DNA from: Neoarius graeffei
Lineage: Eukaryota > Chordata > Actinopteri > Siluriformes > Ariidae
Direction: 5' to 3'
NCBI RefSeq assembly: GCF_027579695.1
Contig: NC_083574.1
Span: 60,736,559-60,800,558, forward strand
DNA: 64,000 nt
Position numbers and translations under genes: made by a program. Numbering within the stretch: position 1 is the first letter of the stretch; every line of letters begins with the position of its first letter. This document shows positions 20,564-49,809 of this stretch, piece by piece. Below the pieces are notes generated by a model, which was given only the letters and a program-made list of their open reading frames with translations, was not told the DNA's origin and searched no databases.

Positions 20564-22298
20564 TATAATATAAGGATTAAGAAAGAGGTTAAGTACTTAG
20601 GTATGGTTATTTCTAAGGATAAAACAACAATTGAGGATTTGAATATTGGGAAGAATGTAGAAAAATGTAAATCATCTATGAGTAGGTGGTTGCAAAGAGA
20701 TATTACAATCTTTGGTAGAGTGTTATTGACCAAAATGGATGGTCTGTTTAGACTTATTTATCCAGCTTTCTCTTTATCTATATCTGCAAAAATGATTAAC
20801 TCAATCAACAGTGTCAACTTTAATTTCATATGGAGAAACAAATGTTATTACATTAGGAAAAATTACATGGTTAAAAATTATGACGAGGAGGGTGTTAAAG
20901 CAATTGACTTTAATATTATGAATGGGGTTCTAAAATTAAAATGGTTACAAACATTTATTAGGAATCGGCATTCTTTTTGCTTTATTATCCCAAATCGAAT
21001 TTTTCAGAAAATGCGGGAATAGACTTCTTTCTTTAACGTGATTCTGACATTAACTCAGTACCAGTTAAACTTTCAACTTTTCATCAGCAAGTGTTATTCT
21101 ATTGGAAGTTAATCTATAAACATAACTTCACTCCACATAATATACCAATTTGGAATAACAGATACATATTACTAGGCAGAAAAGGGATTTGGGCAATTGC
21201 CCATTTCTTGAATGACAATGGAAATGTATTACAACATGGAAAATTTTGTCAGAAATTTCAAGCCAAACGCACAGTTAAACTGTATAATACAACCCCGATT
21301 CCAAAAAAGTTGGGACAAAGTACAAATTGTAAATAAAAACAGAATGCAATGATGTGGAAGTTTCAAAATTACAAATTTTATTCAGAATAGAACATAGATG
21401 ACATAGCAAATGTTTAAACTGAGAAAATGTATCATTTAAAGAGAAAAATTAGGTGATTTTAAATTTCATGACAACAACACATCTCAAAAAAGTTGGGACA
21501 AGGCCATGTTTACCACTGTGAGACATCCCCTTTTCTCTTTACAACAGTCTGTAAACGTCTGGGGACTGAGGAGACAGTCACTCGAGTTTAGGGATAGGAA
21601 TGTTAACCCATTCTTGTCTAATGTAGGATTCTAGTTGCTCAACTGTCTTAGGTCTTTTTTGTCGTATCTTCCATTTTATGATGCGCCAAATGTTTTCTAT
21701 GGGTGAAAGATCTGGACTGCAGGCTGGCCAGTTCAGTACCTGGACCCTTCTTCTATGCAGCCATGATGCTGTAATTGATGCAGTATGTGGTTTGGCATTG
21801 TCATGTTGGAAAATGCAAGGTCTTCCCTGAAAGAGACGTCGTCTGCATGGGAGCATATGTTGCTCTAGAACCTGGATATACCTTTCAGCATTGATGGTGT
21901 CTTTCTTGATGTGTAAGCTGCCCATGCCACACGCACTAATGCAACCCCATACCATCAGAGATGCAGGCTTCTGAACTGAGTGCTGATAACAACTTGGGTT
22001 GTCCTTCTCCTCTTTAGTCCGAATGACACGGCGTCCCTGATTTCCATAAAGAACTTCAAATTTTGATTCGTCTGAGCACAGAACAGTTTTCCACTTTGCC
22101 ACAGTCCATTTTAAATGAGCCTTGGCCCAGAGAAGATGTCTGCGCTTCTGGATCATGTTTAGATACGGCTTCTTCTTTGAACTATAGAGTTTTAGCTGGC
22201 AACGGCGGATGGCACGGTGAATTGTGTTCACAGATAATGTTCTCTGGAAATATTCCTGAGCCCATTTTGTGATTTCCAATACAGAAGCATGCCTGTAT

Positions 22299-22397
22299 CA
22301 GAATCAGAAGCACTTTATTGCATGGTATGTTACACACACGAGGAATTTGACTCTGGTTCGACTTAGCTTTCATAGTACAGACAGAAAGAAAGTATAG

Positions 22398-22448
<51 letters not shown>

Positions 22449-23334
22449 CTCACTGCAGTGAACTCCAGGGGGAGAATCGCGTTTCTACAGCGACGGCCTT
22501 GAAGGCAGTGCTGGTTGGGAGAGCCAAGATAAGATTGGAATTTGTTTAGACTTAAGATGGGTAGACGTGCCCTTTTTCGCTTAACCCGCTTGTCCATTCT
22601 GGCCACCAAAATGATCCATTTCTCTTTGCAAAGCCATCAACTTTTCCATGATGTTATCAATGTTGCGACTCAAGTTCTGAACAGCCACAGTCGGAGTGCC
22701 GACAGCTCTGCCCACCACCTCAATCATGTCGGGCAGCTTTGTGGGGCTTTGAACAGCTGCCACCATTAACTGATTTCCTCGATACACCAGGGCAATGCCA
22801 AGTCCAATCAGCAAAAATCCTGTGATCATGGTTCCGAATAGGTAAATATCCTCAATGTCCTCCACGGAAAGAATCGCCAAGCACACCACACGCCACTTCT
22901 CCCAGGCATCCATGGTGTATCCGGCTGCAAACGTTCCGGCAGGACAGGCAGGTTCCCCCGAACCCAGACTTCTCGTCGAGAAGATTGTGTCAATTGCGTG
23001 AAGTGACCAGTTGATCAAATCCATAATTTTGATTCGGAGAACAGTGCAGGAAGGGTCTCTCAGACGAGTCCGCAGAAGCAAAGCAGGAGAGAGGCTTGTC
23101 AGGAAGGGAGAGGCTGAGAAATGAGAGATGAGAGGAAAAAACACCCACACATTTCACTCCTATCAGGACCGGAATGTGTAGGCATTAAAAAAAAACCTCA
23201 GCGCAGCATTCCGTGAAGCATGGAGAAGAATTAACACAACAATTACACAAAAACATAGAAAGTACGGGAGAGCAAAGTCCTGTGGCAGCCGTCTGCAGCG
23301 CCATCTTGGATGGAAAACTGTGATGCAGTTTTAT
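22299..23334 (-). mobile_element. Short retroelement carrying a transmembrane-protein ORF
   Basis: Read on the minus strand it begins near CCAAGATGGCGCTGCAGACG, a LINE-like 5' wording. It contains an intact 147-codon frame and a (TG)n tract, and ends AATAAAGTGCTTCTGATTCT, a 3' tail like those of fish CR1/L2-type LINEs. It encodes no reverse transcriptase, so it would be mobilised in trans. The insertion point interrupts the Tc1 transposase frame exactly between GCCTGTAT and GTGATGCAG. Confidence 0.65.
22581..23024 (-). CDS. 147-residue membrane/coiled-coil protein carried by a retroelement
   Basis: The first ATG of the open frame (MDLINWSLHAIDTIF) is at 23024; the frame extends further upstream without an ATG. 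Residues about 15-35 contain GSGEPACPAGTF. A strong hydrophobic helix (IYLFGTMITGFLLIGLGIAL) lies at about residues 60-80. The C-terminal third is amphipathic, probably a coiled coil (NLSRNIDNIMEKLMALQRE). No signal peptide or catalytic motif is visible. The frame is free of stops although the element is not young. I do not know its function and assign none. Confidence 0.5.
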   Translation of the reverse strand: MDLINWSLHAIDTIFSTRSLGSGEPACPAGTFAAGYTMDAWEKWRVVCLAILSVEDIEDIYLFGTMITGFLLIGLGIALVYRGNQLMVAAVQSPTKLPDMIEVVGRAVGTPTVAVQNLSRNIDNIMEKLMALQREMDHFGGQNGQAG

Positions 23335-24667
23335 GTGATGCAGTGCCGTCTAAGGGCCCGAAGATCACGGGCACCCAGTATGGTTTTCCGGCCTTGACCC
23401 TTACGCAGAGATTCTTCCAGATTCTCTGAATCTTTTGATGATATTATGCACTGTAGATGATGATATGTTCAAACTCTTTGCAATTTTACACTGTCAAACT
23501 CCTTTCTGATATTGCTCCACTATTTGTCGGTGCAGAATTAGGGGGATTGGTGATCCTCTTCCCATCTTTACTTCTGAGAGCCGCTGCCACTCCAGGATGC
23601 TCTTTTTATACCCAGTCATGTTAATGACCTATTGCCAATTGACCTAATGAGTTGCAATTTGGTCCTCCAGCTGTTCCTTTTTTGTACCTTTAACTTTTCC
23701 AGCCTCTTATTGCCCCTGTCCCAACTTTTTTGAGATGTGTTGCTGTCATGAAATTTCAAATGAGCCAATATTTGGCATGAAATTTCAAAATGTCTCACTT
23801 TCGACATTTGATATGTTGTCTATGTTCTATTGTGAATACAATATTAGTTTTTGAGATTTGTAAATTATTGCATTCCATTTTTATTTACAATTTGTACTTT
23901 GTCCCAACTTTTTTGGTATCAGGGTTGTAAGATTATAAAAGCCATACCACTTTCTCTGAGGTCAATGGTCAAAGAAGATGTTGTTTATTCAAAGGTCTCT
24001 CCGCGACTAAGACAGTTTTGCATTGAAGGTGTTGATTTCTGTGACTATAAATGTTCCAACAAGGTAGTCAGATACATGCTGATGCAGGAATGTCATCCCA
24101 ATCCAATCAGAAGATTTCATATTCTCAAAGGATTTGAAATTGAAGAGGTAAAGAAAATAAGGAAAAATTATTTGTCATTTCCTCTTCCCCCTAAAGTTAA
24201 AGAAGTAAATTTTAAAATCTTAAACAAAATGTATCCAACAAACAAATTCCTAAGATAAAGATTTAATTCTGATGTAAATAATTGTGTATTCTGTGAGAAA
24301 GAAATTGAGGATCTGGAACATGTTTTTTTTTTCAATTGCTACTTAGTACAACCTTTTTGGAATGATATGCAAAGCTGGCTGCAGTCCAAAAACATTGATT
24401 TGTCACCTCTGACTGTAAACATGGTCAAATTTGGTGTGTTTATTGATAATAAAAATCTAGATTTTGTTGTTAATGTTTTATTAATACTTGGAAAATTCTT
24501 TATACATAAATGCAGGTATTTTAAAACAAAACCCTGTATGATTAGGTGGAGGAATGAGCTTAAGATTCAAAGATTCAAGATTCAAAGATTTTTGTCAATT
24601 CACTATATATCCAGGACATATAGGAGAATCGAAATACCGTTTCTCTCTCACCTTACTTGAAAAATAA

Positions 24668-24801
24668 AATCCATCCATCCATTATCTGTAGCCACTTATC
24701 CTGTCCTACAGGGTCGCAGGCAAGCTGGAGCCTATCCCAGCTGACTATGGGCGAGAGGCAGGGTACACTCTGGACAAGTCGCCAGGTCATTGCAGGGCTT
24801 G
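24668..24801 (-). mobile_element. Truncated tRNA-headed SINE
   Basis: Only the 3' ~130 bases of the Mermaid-like family are present, from the GGATGGATGG tail to GCCCTGCAATGACC. Confidence 0.7.
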
Positions 24802-25576
24802 TAAAATCAAATAAAAATATAAAATAATATAGGTAAAAATACACTCTAAAATCAAACAATGTACAAAATAGCAGTAGTGCAAATACAGTACAATAACCAT
24901 AACGGAGAAGGTGCTTAAAAGAGCAGCTTATGAAGTGTACATGAACAGTAGTGCAAATGACCAATAGCAGCAGGTACAACAGTAATGCAAATGATTGTGG
25001 TGTGATGTGCAAACGGATGAGATAGAGTTCTTGTGTAAATGAATGTGTTACAGACCAAGGACAGGGGGTAGGTAGTGGACAGAGTTCAGCATCCTGACAG
25101 CCTGGTAGATGAAGCTGTTCAGCAGTCTTGTGGAGCGGGCCCGGAGGCTCCACAAGACCTTTTCCCTGAGGTCAGGAGGATGAAGAGTGAGTGTGAAGGG
25201 TGGGAGGTGTCACCAGCAATGCTGATGGCTCTGCGGGTGAAACGGGAGTGGTAGATGGCCGTAAGGGAGGGCTGAGGGGTACCAATGATCTTGCTGGCCA
25301 TGTTCACTATGCATTGCAGAGTCTTCCGGCAGGAAGCATTGCAGCCTCCGTACCACGCAGTGATGCAGCCAGTGAGGACACTCTCAGTGGTGCCCCTGTA
25401 GAATGAGCACATGATGGGGGGTGGGACTCGTGCACTCCTCAGTTTGCGGAGGAAGTAGAGGCGAGTTTGAGCCTTCTTGGCCAGCAATGTGGTGTTGTTG
25501 GACCAGGAGAGGTCGTCAGTGATGTGCACCCCCAGGAATTTGGTGCTGCTTACCCTCTCCACTGCAGCGCCATCGA

Positions 25577-25984
25577 TGGTCAGAGAAAGAAAGAAAAGAA
25601 AGAAAGCACAACTTTATTCATCACACACTTGTGAAATTTCCCCTCTGCATTTAACCCATCTGAAGCAGTGAACACACACATGCGAACAATGAGCACACAC
25701 ACATACCCAGAGCAGTGGGCAGCCATGCCAACAGTGCCCGGGAAGCAGTTGGGAGTTAGGTGCCTTGCTCAAGGGCACCTCAGCCCAAGGCCATCCCATA
25801 TTCACCTAACCTGCATATCTTTGGATTGTGGGGGAAAACCGGAGCACCCGGAGGAAACCCACGCAGACACGGGGAGAACATGCAAACTCCACACAGAAAG
25901 GCCCTTGCCGGCCACTGGGTTCAAACCCAGAACCTTCTTGCTGTGAGGCGACCGTGCTAACCACTACACCACCGTGCCATCCCA
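25577..25984 (-). mobile_element. Composite SINE with the shared tRNA head and a different body
   Basis: On the minus strand the head GGCACGGTGGTGTAGTGGTT and the following ~170 bases match the Mermaid-like SINE. The 3' half is different (GGTGCCCTTGAGCAAGGCAC, AAATGCAGAGGGGAAATTTC) and ends in (CTTT)n. A sister copy lies at 32838-33162, so the chimera is a real family. Confidence 0.7.
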
Positions 25985-26640
25985 GAGGGGGATGCTGTGA
26001 GTGACCTCTTCTGAAGTTGACCACAATCTCTTTGGTCTTCCCCACGTTCAGGAAGAGATTATTGTCTTTGCTCCACTGGACCAGTTGGCTCACCTCATTC
26101 CTGTAGTTGGCTTCATCATTGTTAGTGATGAGGCCCACCACAGTCGTGTCGTCTGTAAACTTGATGATGTGGTTGGTGCTGTAGGTTGGTACACAGTCAT
26201 AGGTCAGCAGGGTGAAGAGCAGCAAGATGAGCACACACCCTTGTGGTGCCCCTGTGCTCAGCATGATGGTTCTGGAGGTGTTACTGCTGATCCGCATGTT
26301 CTGTGGCCTCCTTGTAAGAAAGTCCAGCACCCAGTTACAAAGAGAGGTGCTGAGTCCCAAATGTCCGAGTTTTTGTATTTGCTGCTGGGGAATGATTGTG
26401 TTGAATGCTGAACTGTAATCCAAGAACAGCATTCGCACATAGGTGTTCTTTGAGTCCAGGTGAGTGAGGGCTGGGTGTAGAGCAGCGGAGATAGCATCCT
26501 ATGTGGACCTGTTTGACGTATATGCAAACTGGAACGGGTCATGAGAGGGAGGGAGGATGGACTTGATGTTCTGCATGACCAGCCGCTCAAAGCACTTCAT
26601 AATGATAGAAGTCAGTGCTACGGCTGACAGTCATTATAGC

Positions 26641-26899
26641 TGCATGGGAGGGGCTTCTTTGGCACTGGTATTAAGGTTGTGAAAGGTCCTAAGTAAGGTC
26701 CTAAGTCGTTAAAGCTAATTAATGATTTAAAAAAAAGCCCTTAAATTGTTTTCATTAGTTAATACCTTTACGTTAATATGAGAAAGCCCTTTATATTTTG
26801 TTTATTCTTTATTTTATTATTATTTTTATGTTCCTCAACCAAAAGAAGGCACTGTATGTGACTTTGAAGTGCCTTGTTTGTTTATATCTATATGTTCTT
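26641..26899. other. AT-rich spacer, no feature seen
   Basis: No gene or repeat end recognised. Confidence 0.4.
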
Positions 26900-27332
26900 T
26901 AAAAAAAGGTTATGAAAAAAAACTTGTCCGTCGCGCTGGTATTTACGTCATTACTGTCGCACAATTAAAACGTGCCAGATCAGTCGGCTGGTGGGTTTTC
27001 AAAATAGTAAATACATGCATGTATTTTTGTAATAAATACATATTTTCCTGAGCTTATTTCCCATATTAATACAAACAACATGCACTTTCAGTTTTTTTAA
27101 TCAAGGCTGAATACTTTCTTCTTTGCCGCTGCATTTTATTAAATCAAATTTAAGACTTTTAATTTGATTTCTTTGAGCGCGACCACAATGCATGATGGGA
27201 TATATTGCTTTGGTTAGAGACCATCGGCTGTACAGTACTTTTCGTGATGCATTGTGGGATACTTTCAGTGCACTATATCGGGTGTAAATAATCCTTACTA
27301 AGGTTTCGGACAGCACTACAAAATGGCGTCCT

Positions 27333-27334
<2 letters not shown>

Positions 27335-27389
<55 letters not shown>
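27335..27389. repeat. (AT)n(AC)n microsatellite
   Basis: Pure AT run followed by AC run; the Tc1 MITE begins at its end. Confidence 0.95.
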
Positions 27390-27390
<1 letters not shown>

Positions 27391-27913
27391 TACCGTTCAA
27401 AAGTTTGGCGTCACCCAGACAATTTTGTGTTTTCCATGAAAAGTCACACTTTTATTTACTACCATAAGTTGTAAAATGAATAGAAAATATAGTCAAGACA
27501 TTTTTTCTGGCCATTTTGAGCATTTAATCGACCCCACAAATGTGATGCTCCAGAAACTCAATCTGCTCAAAGGAAGGTCAGTTTTATAGCTTCTCTAAAG
27601 AGCTCAACTGTTTTCAGCTGTGCTAACATGATTGTACAAGGGTTTTCTAATCATCCATTAGCCTTCTGAGGCAATGAGCAAACACATTGTACCATTAGAA
27701 CACTGGAGTGAGAGTTGCTGGAAATGGGCCTCTATACACCTATGGAGATATTGCACCAAAAACCAGACGTTTGCAGCTAGAATAGTCATTTACCACATCA
27801 GAAATACACTCTATACATTGCTAATTAGTTTAAAGTGATCTTCATTGAAAAGAACAGTGCTTTTCTTTCAAAAATAAGGACATTTCAAAGTGACCCCAAA
27901 CTTTTGAACGGTA
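27390..27913. mobile_element. Non-autonomous Tc1-like MITE (CTACCGTTCAAAAGTTTGG ends)
   Basis: CTACCGTTCAAAAGTTTGGCG at the left is matched by the inverse CCAAACTTTTGAACGGTAG at the right. The interior has no transposase. It sits between two TA-rich microsatellites, consistent with TA target choice. Confidence 0.85.
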
Positions 27914-27914
27914 G

Positions 27915-27972
<58 letters not shown>
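27914..27972. repeat. (TA)n microsatellite
   Basis: Pure TA run directly right of the Tc1 MITE. Confidence 0.95.
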
Positions 27973-27974
<2 letters not shown>

Positions 27975-28243
27975 GAAACAAAAGACTACAATGCAACGAC
28001 AAACTTACTACAATACATTTAACAATTCTATCTAAAACCAAAATCCCACCTCATGTAATGAGTGGATTAAAGGTATGTAAGACAAAGAAAATAAATAAAA
28101 TATAACAAAGGGTTAGCACAACTGATATGACGATATAAGTGAGCATAAGTCCTTAATTGTTAATTTTCTTGAGACATTTGTGAGCGTCCCAGCTATATAG
28201 AGTGCCCTATATAGTTAAGAGGGAGTGATTTCGGAGACAGGAT

Positions 28244-28455
28244 TAGTTTCCATGGTGTTAACGTAAAGCATGCCACGGTGTCGTAATCCAGGAACTGACA
28301 TACCCTCGCCGGATGTGGGTTTACGGCAAAGTGCGGTGTTTTCGTTTTGCCTATACTACAAACTACTTCGTTGAGCACCCTTTTGTCAGTAATAAAATAT
28401 TTGGTGCACCATAACGTAGATTTTTAAAGTACGTACTTTAATTGTCTCAGAAAGC
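28244..28455 (+). promoter_or_regulatory. nudt21 promoter and 5' UTR region
   Basis: The 212 bases between the MITE end and the nudt21 ATG must hold the core promoter and 5' UTR. No TATA box is seen at a sensible distance, which fits a housekeeping gene; a few CpG are present. Confidence 0.45.
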
Positions 28456-47335
<18,880 letters not shown>

Positions 47336-47389
47336 GGGGCACACAGCCCGTAAGGCTGTCTCTGTGAGTGCAGTCAGAACCTGAGAGAA

Positions 47390-47395
47390 AATAAA
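47390..47395 (+). terminator. nudt21 proximal polyadenylation signal
   Basis: AATAAA 55 bases after the stop codon. It has no UGUA element between it and the stop. Confidence 0.45.
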
Positions 47396-47606
47396 TGGAC
47401 TGGAGAAGGTGGCAACTTTCTCTGACCTGGAACCAGAGGAGAATGAGCTATCTTCCAATGCTATTTTGAAATTTCATATGTATGTTTTTGTCCATTTAGG
47501 TTTTGTCTTCACAACCTGCATTGTAATTTTAGATTTTGGTGTTAAATTACTTTTCATTTACTTCATGTTTTATGTTCAATAAGAAGTGCATACAATGCCT
47601 TTAGCC

Positions 47607-47612
47607 AATAAA
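47607..47612 (+). terminator. nudt21 distal polyadenylation signal
   Basis: AATAAA 272 bases after the stop, followed by a T-rich stretch. TGTA motifs at 47479 and 47522 lie 80-130 bases upstream, where CFIm would bind. Confidence 0.6.
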
Positions 47613-47624
47613 ATGTCATTCAGG

Positions 47625-48196
47625 TTTTTTTTTTTTTAAACTTTGACTTTGTTTCTTTTTTATAATAAACTGCCATCATAGGGTTGATTTGATGTGATTA
47701 TTTCACATGGGAATCAAAATTAGGGATTGTAGGAGTCTTAATATTTTATTTAATAATGACTCTTCCACCTGAAGAAACTTAGAAAAAAAACCTAACACTT
47801 CCAGAAGTATGAACTATTACTGGTCCCCCCCCCCCCCCCCTTTTTTTTTTATATAAACGCCTTTGTCGACTTGCCCTTACCATTCCCCCTTGGGAGAATC
47901 TCCAATGCCATCTTAAGGGCCATTCCATTATGCTATTTGCTTAACTAAATTTTGTTAGATGACCCGATGAAGGGATGAGGAAATGAGTAGATGTAGACTG
48001 CAGGAGTAGAACTTGCACATAAATTATTGCAATCTTTGATTTTGTTTACTGTTTACAAAATGGCAGACAATGCTATTTGATAAAATACTTTGAAAGAGCT
48101 GACATTTTAAAACCAACTGTTTTATTTGCTGTGCTTTAGGCAGCAAACTACTCTACCTGTTTATCATGACTGTTTGGTAGCAAGATAGTAAGCATA
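47625..48196. other. Intergenic, no gene seen
   Basis: Contains a poly-C/poly-T run at 47826-47850. No ORF or repeat termini identified. Confidence 0.5.
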
Positions 48197-49807
48197 TAAT
48201 GGTGCTTGAAAGTTTGTGAACCCTTTAGAATTTTCTATATTTCTGCATAAATATGACCTAAAACAACATCAGATTTTCCCACAAGTCCTAAAAGTAGATA
48301 AAGAGAACCCAGTTAAACAAATGAGACAAAAATATTATACTTGGTCATTTATTTATTGTGGAAACTGATCCAATATTGCATATCTGTGAGTGGCAAAAGT
48401 ATGGGAACTGCTAGGATTAGCAGTTAATTTGAAGGTGAAATTAGAGTCAGGTGTTTTCAATCAATGGGATGAAAATCAGGTGTGAGTGGGCACCCTGTTT
48501 TATTTAAAGAACAGGGATCTATCAAAGTCTGATCTTCACAACACATGTTTGTGGAAGTGTATCATGGCACGAACAAAGGAGATTTCTAAGGACCTCAGAA
48601 AAAGCGTTGTTGATGCTCATCAGGCTGGAAAAGGTTACAAAACCATCTCTAAAGAGTTTGGACTCCACCAATCCACAGTCGGACAGGTTGTGTACAAATG
48701 GAGGAAATTCAAGACCATTGTTACTCTCCCCAGGAGTGGTCGACCAACAAAGATCACTCCAAGAGCAAGGCGTGTAACAGTGAGTGAGTGAGGTCACAAA
48801 GGACCCCAGGGTAACTTCTAAGCAACTGAAGCCCTCTCTCACATTGGCTAATGTTAATGTTCATTAGTCCACCATCAGGAGAACACTGAACAACAATGGT
48901 GTGCATGGCAGGGCTGCAAGGAGAAAGCCACTGCTCTCCAAAAAGAACATTGCTGCTCGCCTGCAGTTTGCTAAAGATCACGTGGACAAGCCAGAAGGCT
49001 ATTGGAAAAATGTTTTGTGGACGGATGAGACCAAAATAGAACTTTTTAGTTTAAATGAGAAGCGTTATGTTTGGAGAAAGGAAAGCACTACATTCCAGCA
49101 TAAGAACCTGATCCCATCTGTGAAACATGATGGTGGTAGTATCATGGTTTGGGCCTGTTTTGCTGCATCTGGGCCAGGACGGCTTGCTATCATTGATGGA
49201 ACAATAAATTCTGAATTATACCTGCGAATTCTAAAGGAAAATGTCAGGACATCTGTCCATGAACTGAATCTCAAGAGAAGGTGGGTCATGCAACAAGACA
49301 ACGACCCTCAGCACACAAGTCGTTCTACCAAAGAATGGTTAAAGAAGAATAAAGTTAATGTTTTGGAATGGCCAAGTCAAAGTCCTGACCTTAATCCAAT
49401 CGAAATGTTGTGGAAGGACCTGAAGCGAGCAGTTCATGTGAGGAAACCCACCAACATCCCAGAGTTGAAGCTGTTCTGTATGGAGGAATGGGCTAAAATT
49501 CCTCCAAGCCGGTGTGCAGGACTGATCAACAGTTACCGGAAACATTTAATTGCAGTTATTGCTGCACAAGGGGGTCGCACCAGATACTGAAAGCAAAGGT
49601 TCACATACTTTTGCCACTCACAGATATGTAATATTGGATCATTTTCCTCAATAAATAAATGACCAAGTAGAATATTTTTCTCTCATTTGTTTAACTGGGT
49701 TCTCTTTATCTACTTTTAGGACTTGTGTGAAAATCTGATGTTTTAGGTCATATTTATGCAGAAATATAGAAAATTCTAAAGTGTTCACAAACTTTCAAGC
49801 ACCACTG
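48197..49807 (+). mobile_element. Tc1-like element, sister of 42659-44630
   Basis: TAATGGTGCTTGAAAGTTTG and the inverse CAGTGGTGCTTGAAAGTTTG ends with TA outside. About 1.6 kb; uninterrupted. Confidence 0.9.
48564..49590 (+). pseudogene. Tc1 transposase with a 4-base insertion and a stop
   Basis: Starts MARTKEISKDLRKSVVDA. An extra GAGT at about 48785 shifts the frame after RRVTVSE, and a GAG-to-TAG change near 48866 adds a stop. The rest (48901-49590) is open and holds WTDETKIEL, QQDNDPQHTS and NPIEMLWKDLK, so the full DD34E triad survives. Confidence 0.85.
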
Positions 49808-49809
49808 TA

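Larger units (their letters stand above)
21578..23620 (-). pseudogene. Tc1 transposase, split
   Basis: The C-terminal part carries the DD34E triad ([24 protein letters not shown]) and is open for 233 codons on 21578-22279. The N-terminal helix-turn-helix region lies beyond the inserted element. The reading breaks at the insertion, with a further stop near the C-terminus (KLE then stop). It cannot make active protein. Confidence 0.75.
21291..23927 (-). mobile_element. Tc1 element, interrupted by a retroelement
   Basis: CAACCCCGATTCCAAAAAAG at the left and its inverse at the right, both with TA outside. The transposase reads on the minus strand in two parts: C-terminal (21578-22298) and N-terminal (23335-23620). 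The insertion at 22299-23334 separates them. Confidence 0.85.
17170..24555 (+). pseudogene. LINE ORF2 (endonuclease and reverse transcriptase), broken
   Basis: The AP-type endonuclease runs from about 17190 (SLNVRGL, LQETHS) through GGDWNMTP, SRIDYWLVS and SDHCFI near 17900, crossing a frameshift at about 17553. The reverse transcriptase starts near 18550 (MASNKSPGTNGLT, LIPKSGKD, LRPITLPN). After the SINE it resumes with AFDSVEHP, RQGCGSSPLLF and the catalytic QLADDTTLF near 19670. The C-terminal part resumes after the deleted Tc1 (KYLGMVISKD) and after the larger Tc1, ending with a C-x2-C-type zinc motif (NNCVFCEKEIEDLEHVFF). Motif wording is closest to the Tx1 branch of L1. The many breaks make it inactive. 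Confidence 0.8.
16015..24560 (+). mobile_element. Tx1/L1-type LINE, split by three insertions and 3'-truncated
   Basis: Both LINE ORFs are present. The 5' region with GGCAAGATGGCAGG precedes ORF1. The element is interrupted by a SINE (18984-19352), an internally deleted Tc1 (19824-20563) and a larger Tc1 (21291-23927). Without these it is about 4.8 kb. Its 3' end is cut by the L2-like LINE that starts near 24560. Confidence 0.85.
24560..26640 (-). mobile_element. L2-like LINE, degraded, with SINE insertions
   Basis: Reverse transcriptase wording appears on the minus strand: [24 protein letters not shown] and FTDDTTVVG (26438-26000), then KFLGVHITDDLSWSNNT and TAWYGGCNASCRKTLQ (25562-25119). 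Its 3' tail near 24560-24600 is a TCTTTGAATCTTGAATC-type repeat. The element is 5'-truncated, broken by frameshifts and interrupted by SINEs at 24668-24801 and 25577-25984. Clade L2/CR1 is inferred from these motifs. Confidence 0.75.
26900..28243. mobile_element. Long MITE of the TGTCCGAAATC family, with a nested Tc1 MITE
   Basis: It shares ~330 bases with 36890-37242 (GCTGGTATTTACGTCATTAC, AAGGCTGAATACTTTCTTCT, CAGCACTACAAAATGGC). Its right end is TAGAGGGCACT/GAGGGAGTGATTTCGGAGAC near 28243. The left terminus is missing. A Tc1-type MITE and two (TA)n tracts sit inside. It ends about 210 bases before the nudt21 start codon. Confidence 0.6.

Noticed and set aside
28193-28378. Divergent first exon upstream of nudt21 (ogfod1 in mammals)
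   Set aside because: The 61-codon minus frame overlaps the MITE end and does not resemble that protein.
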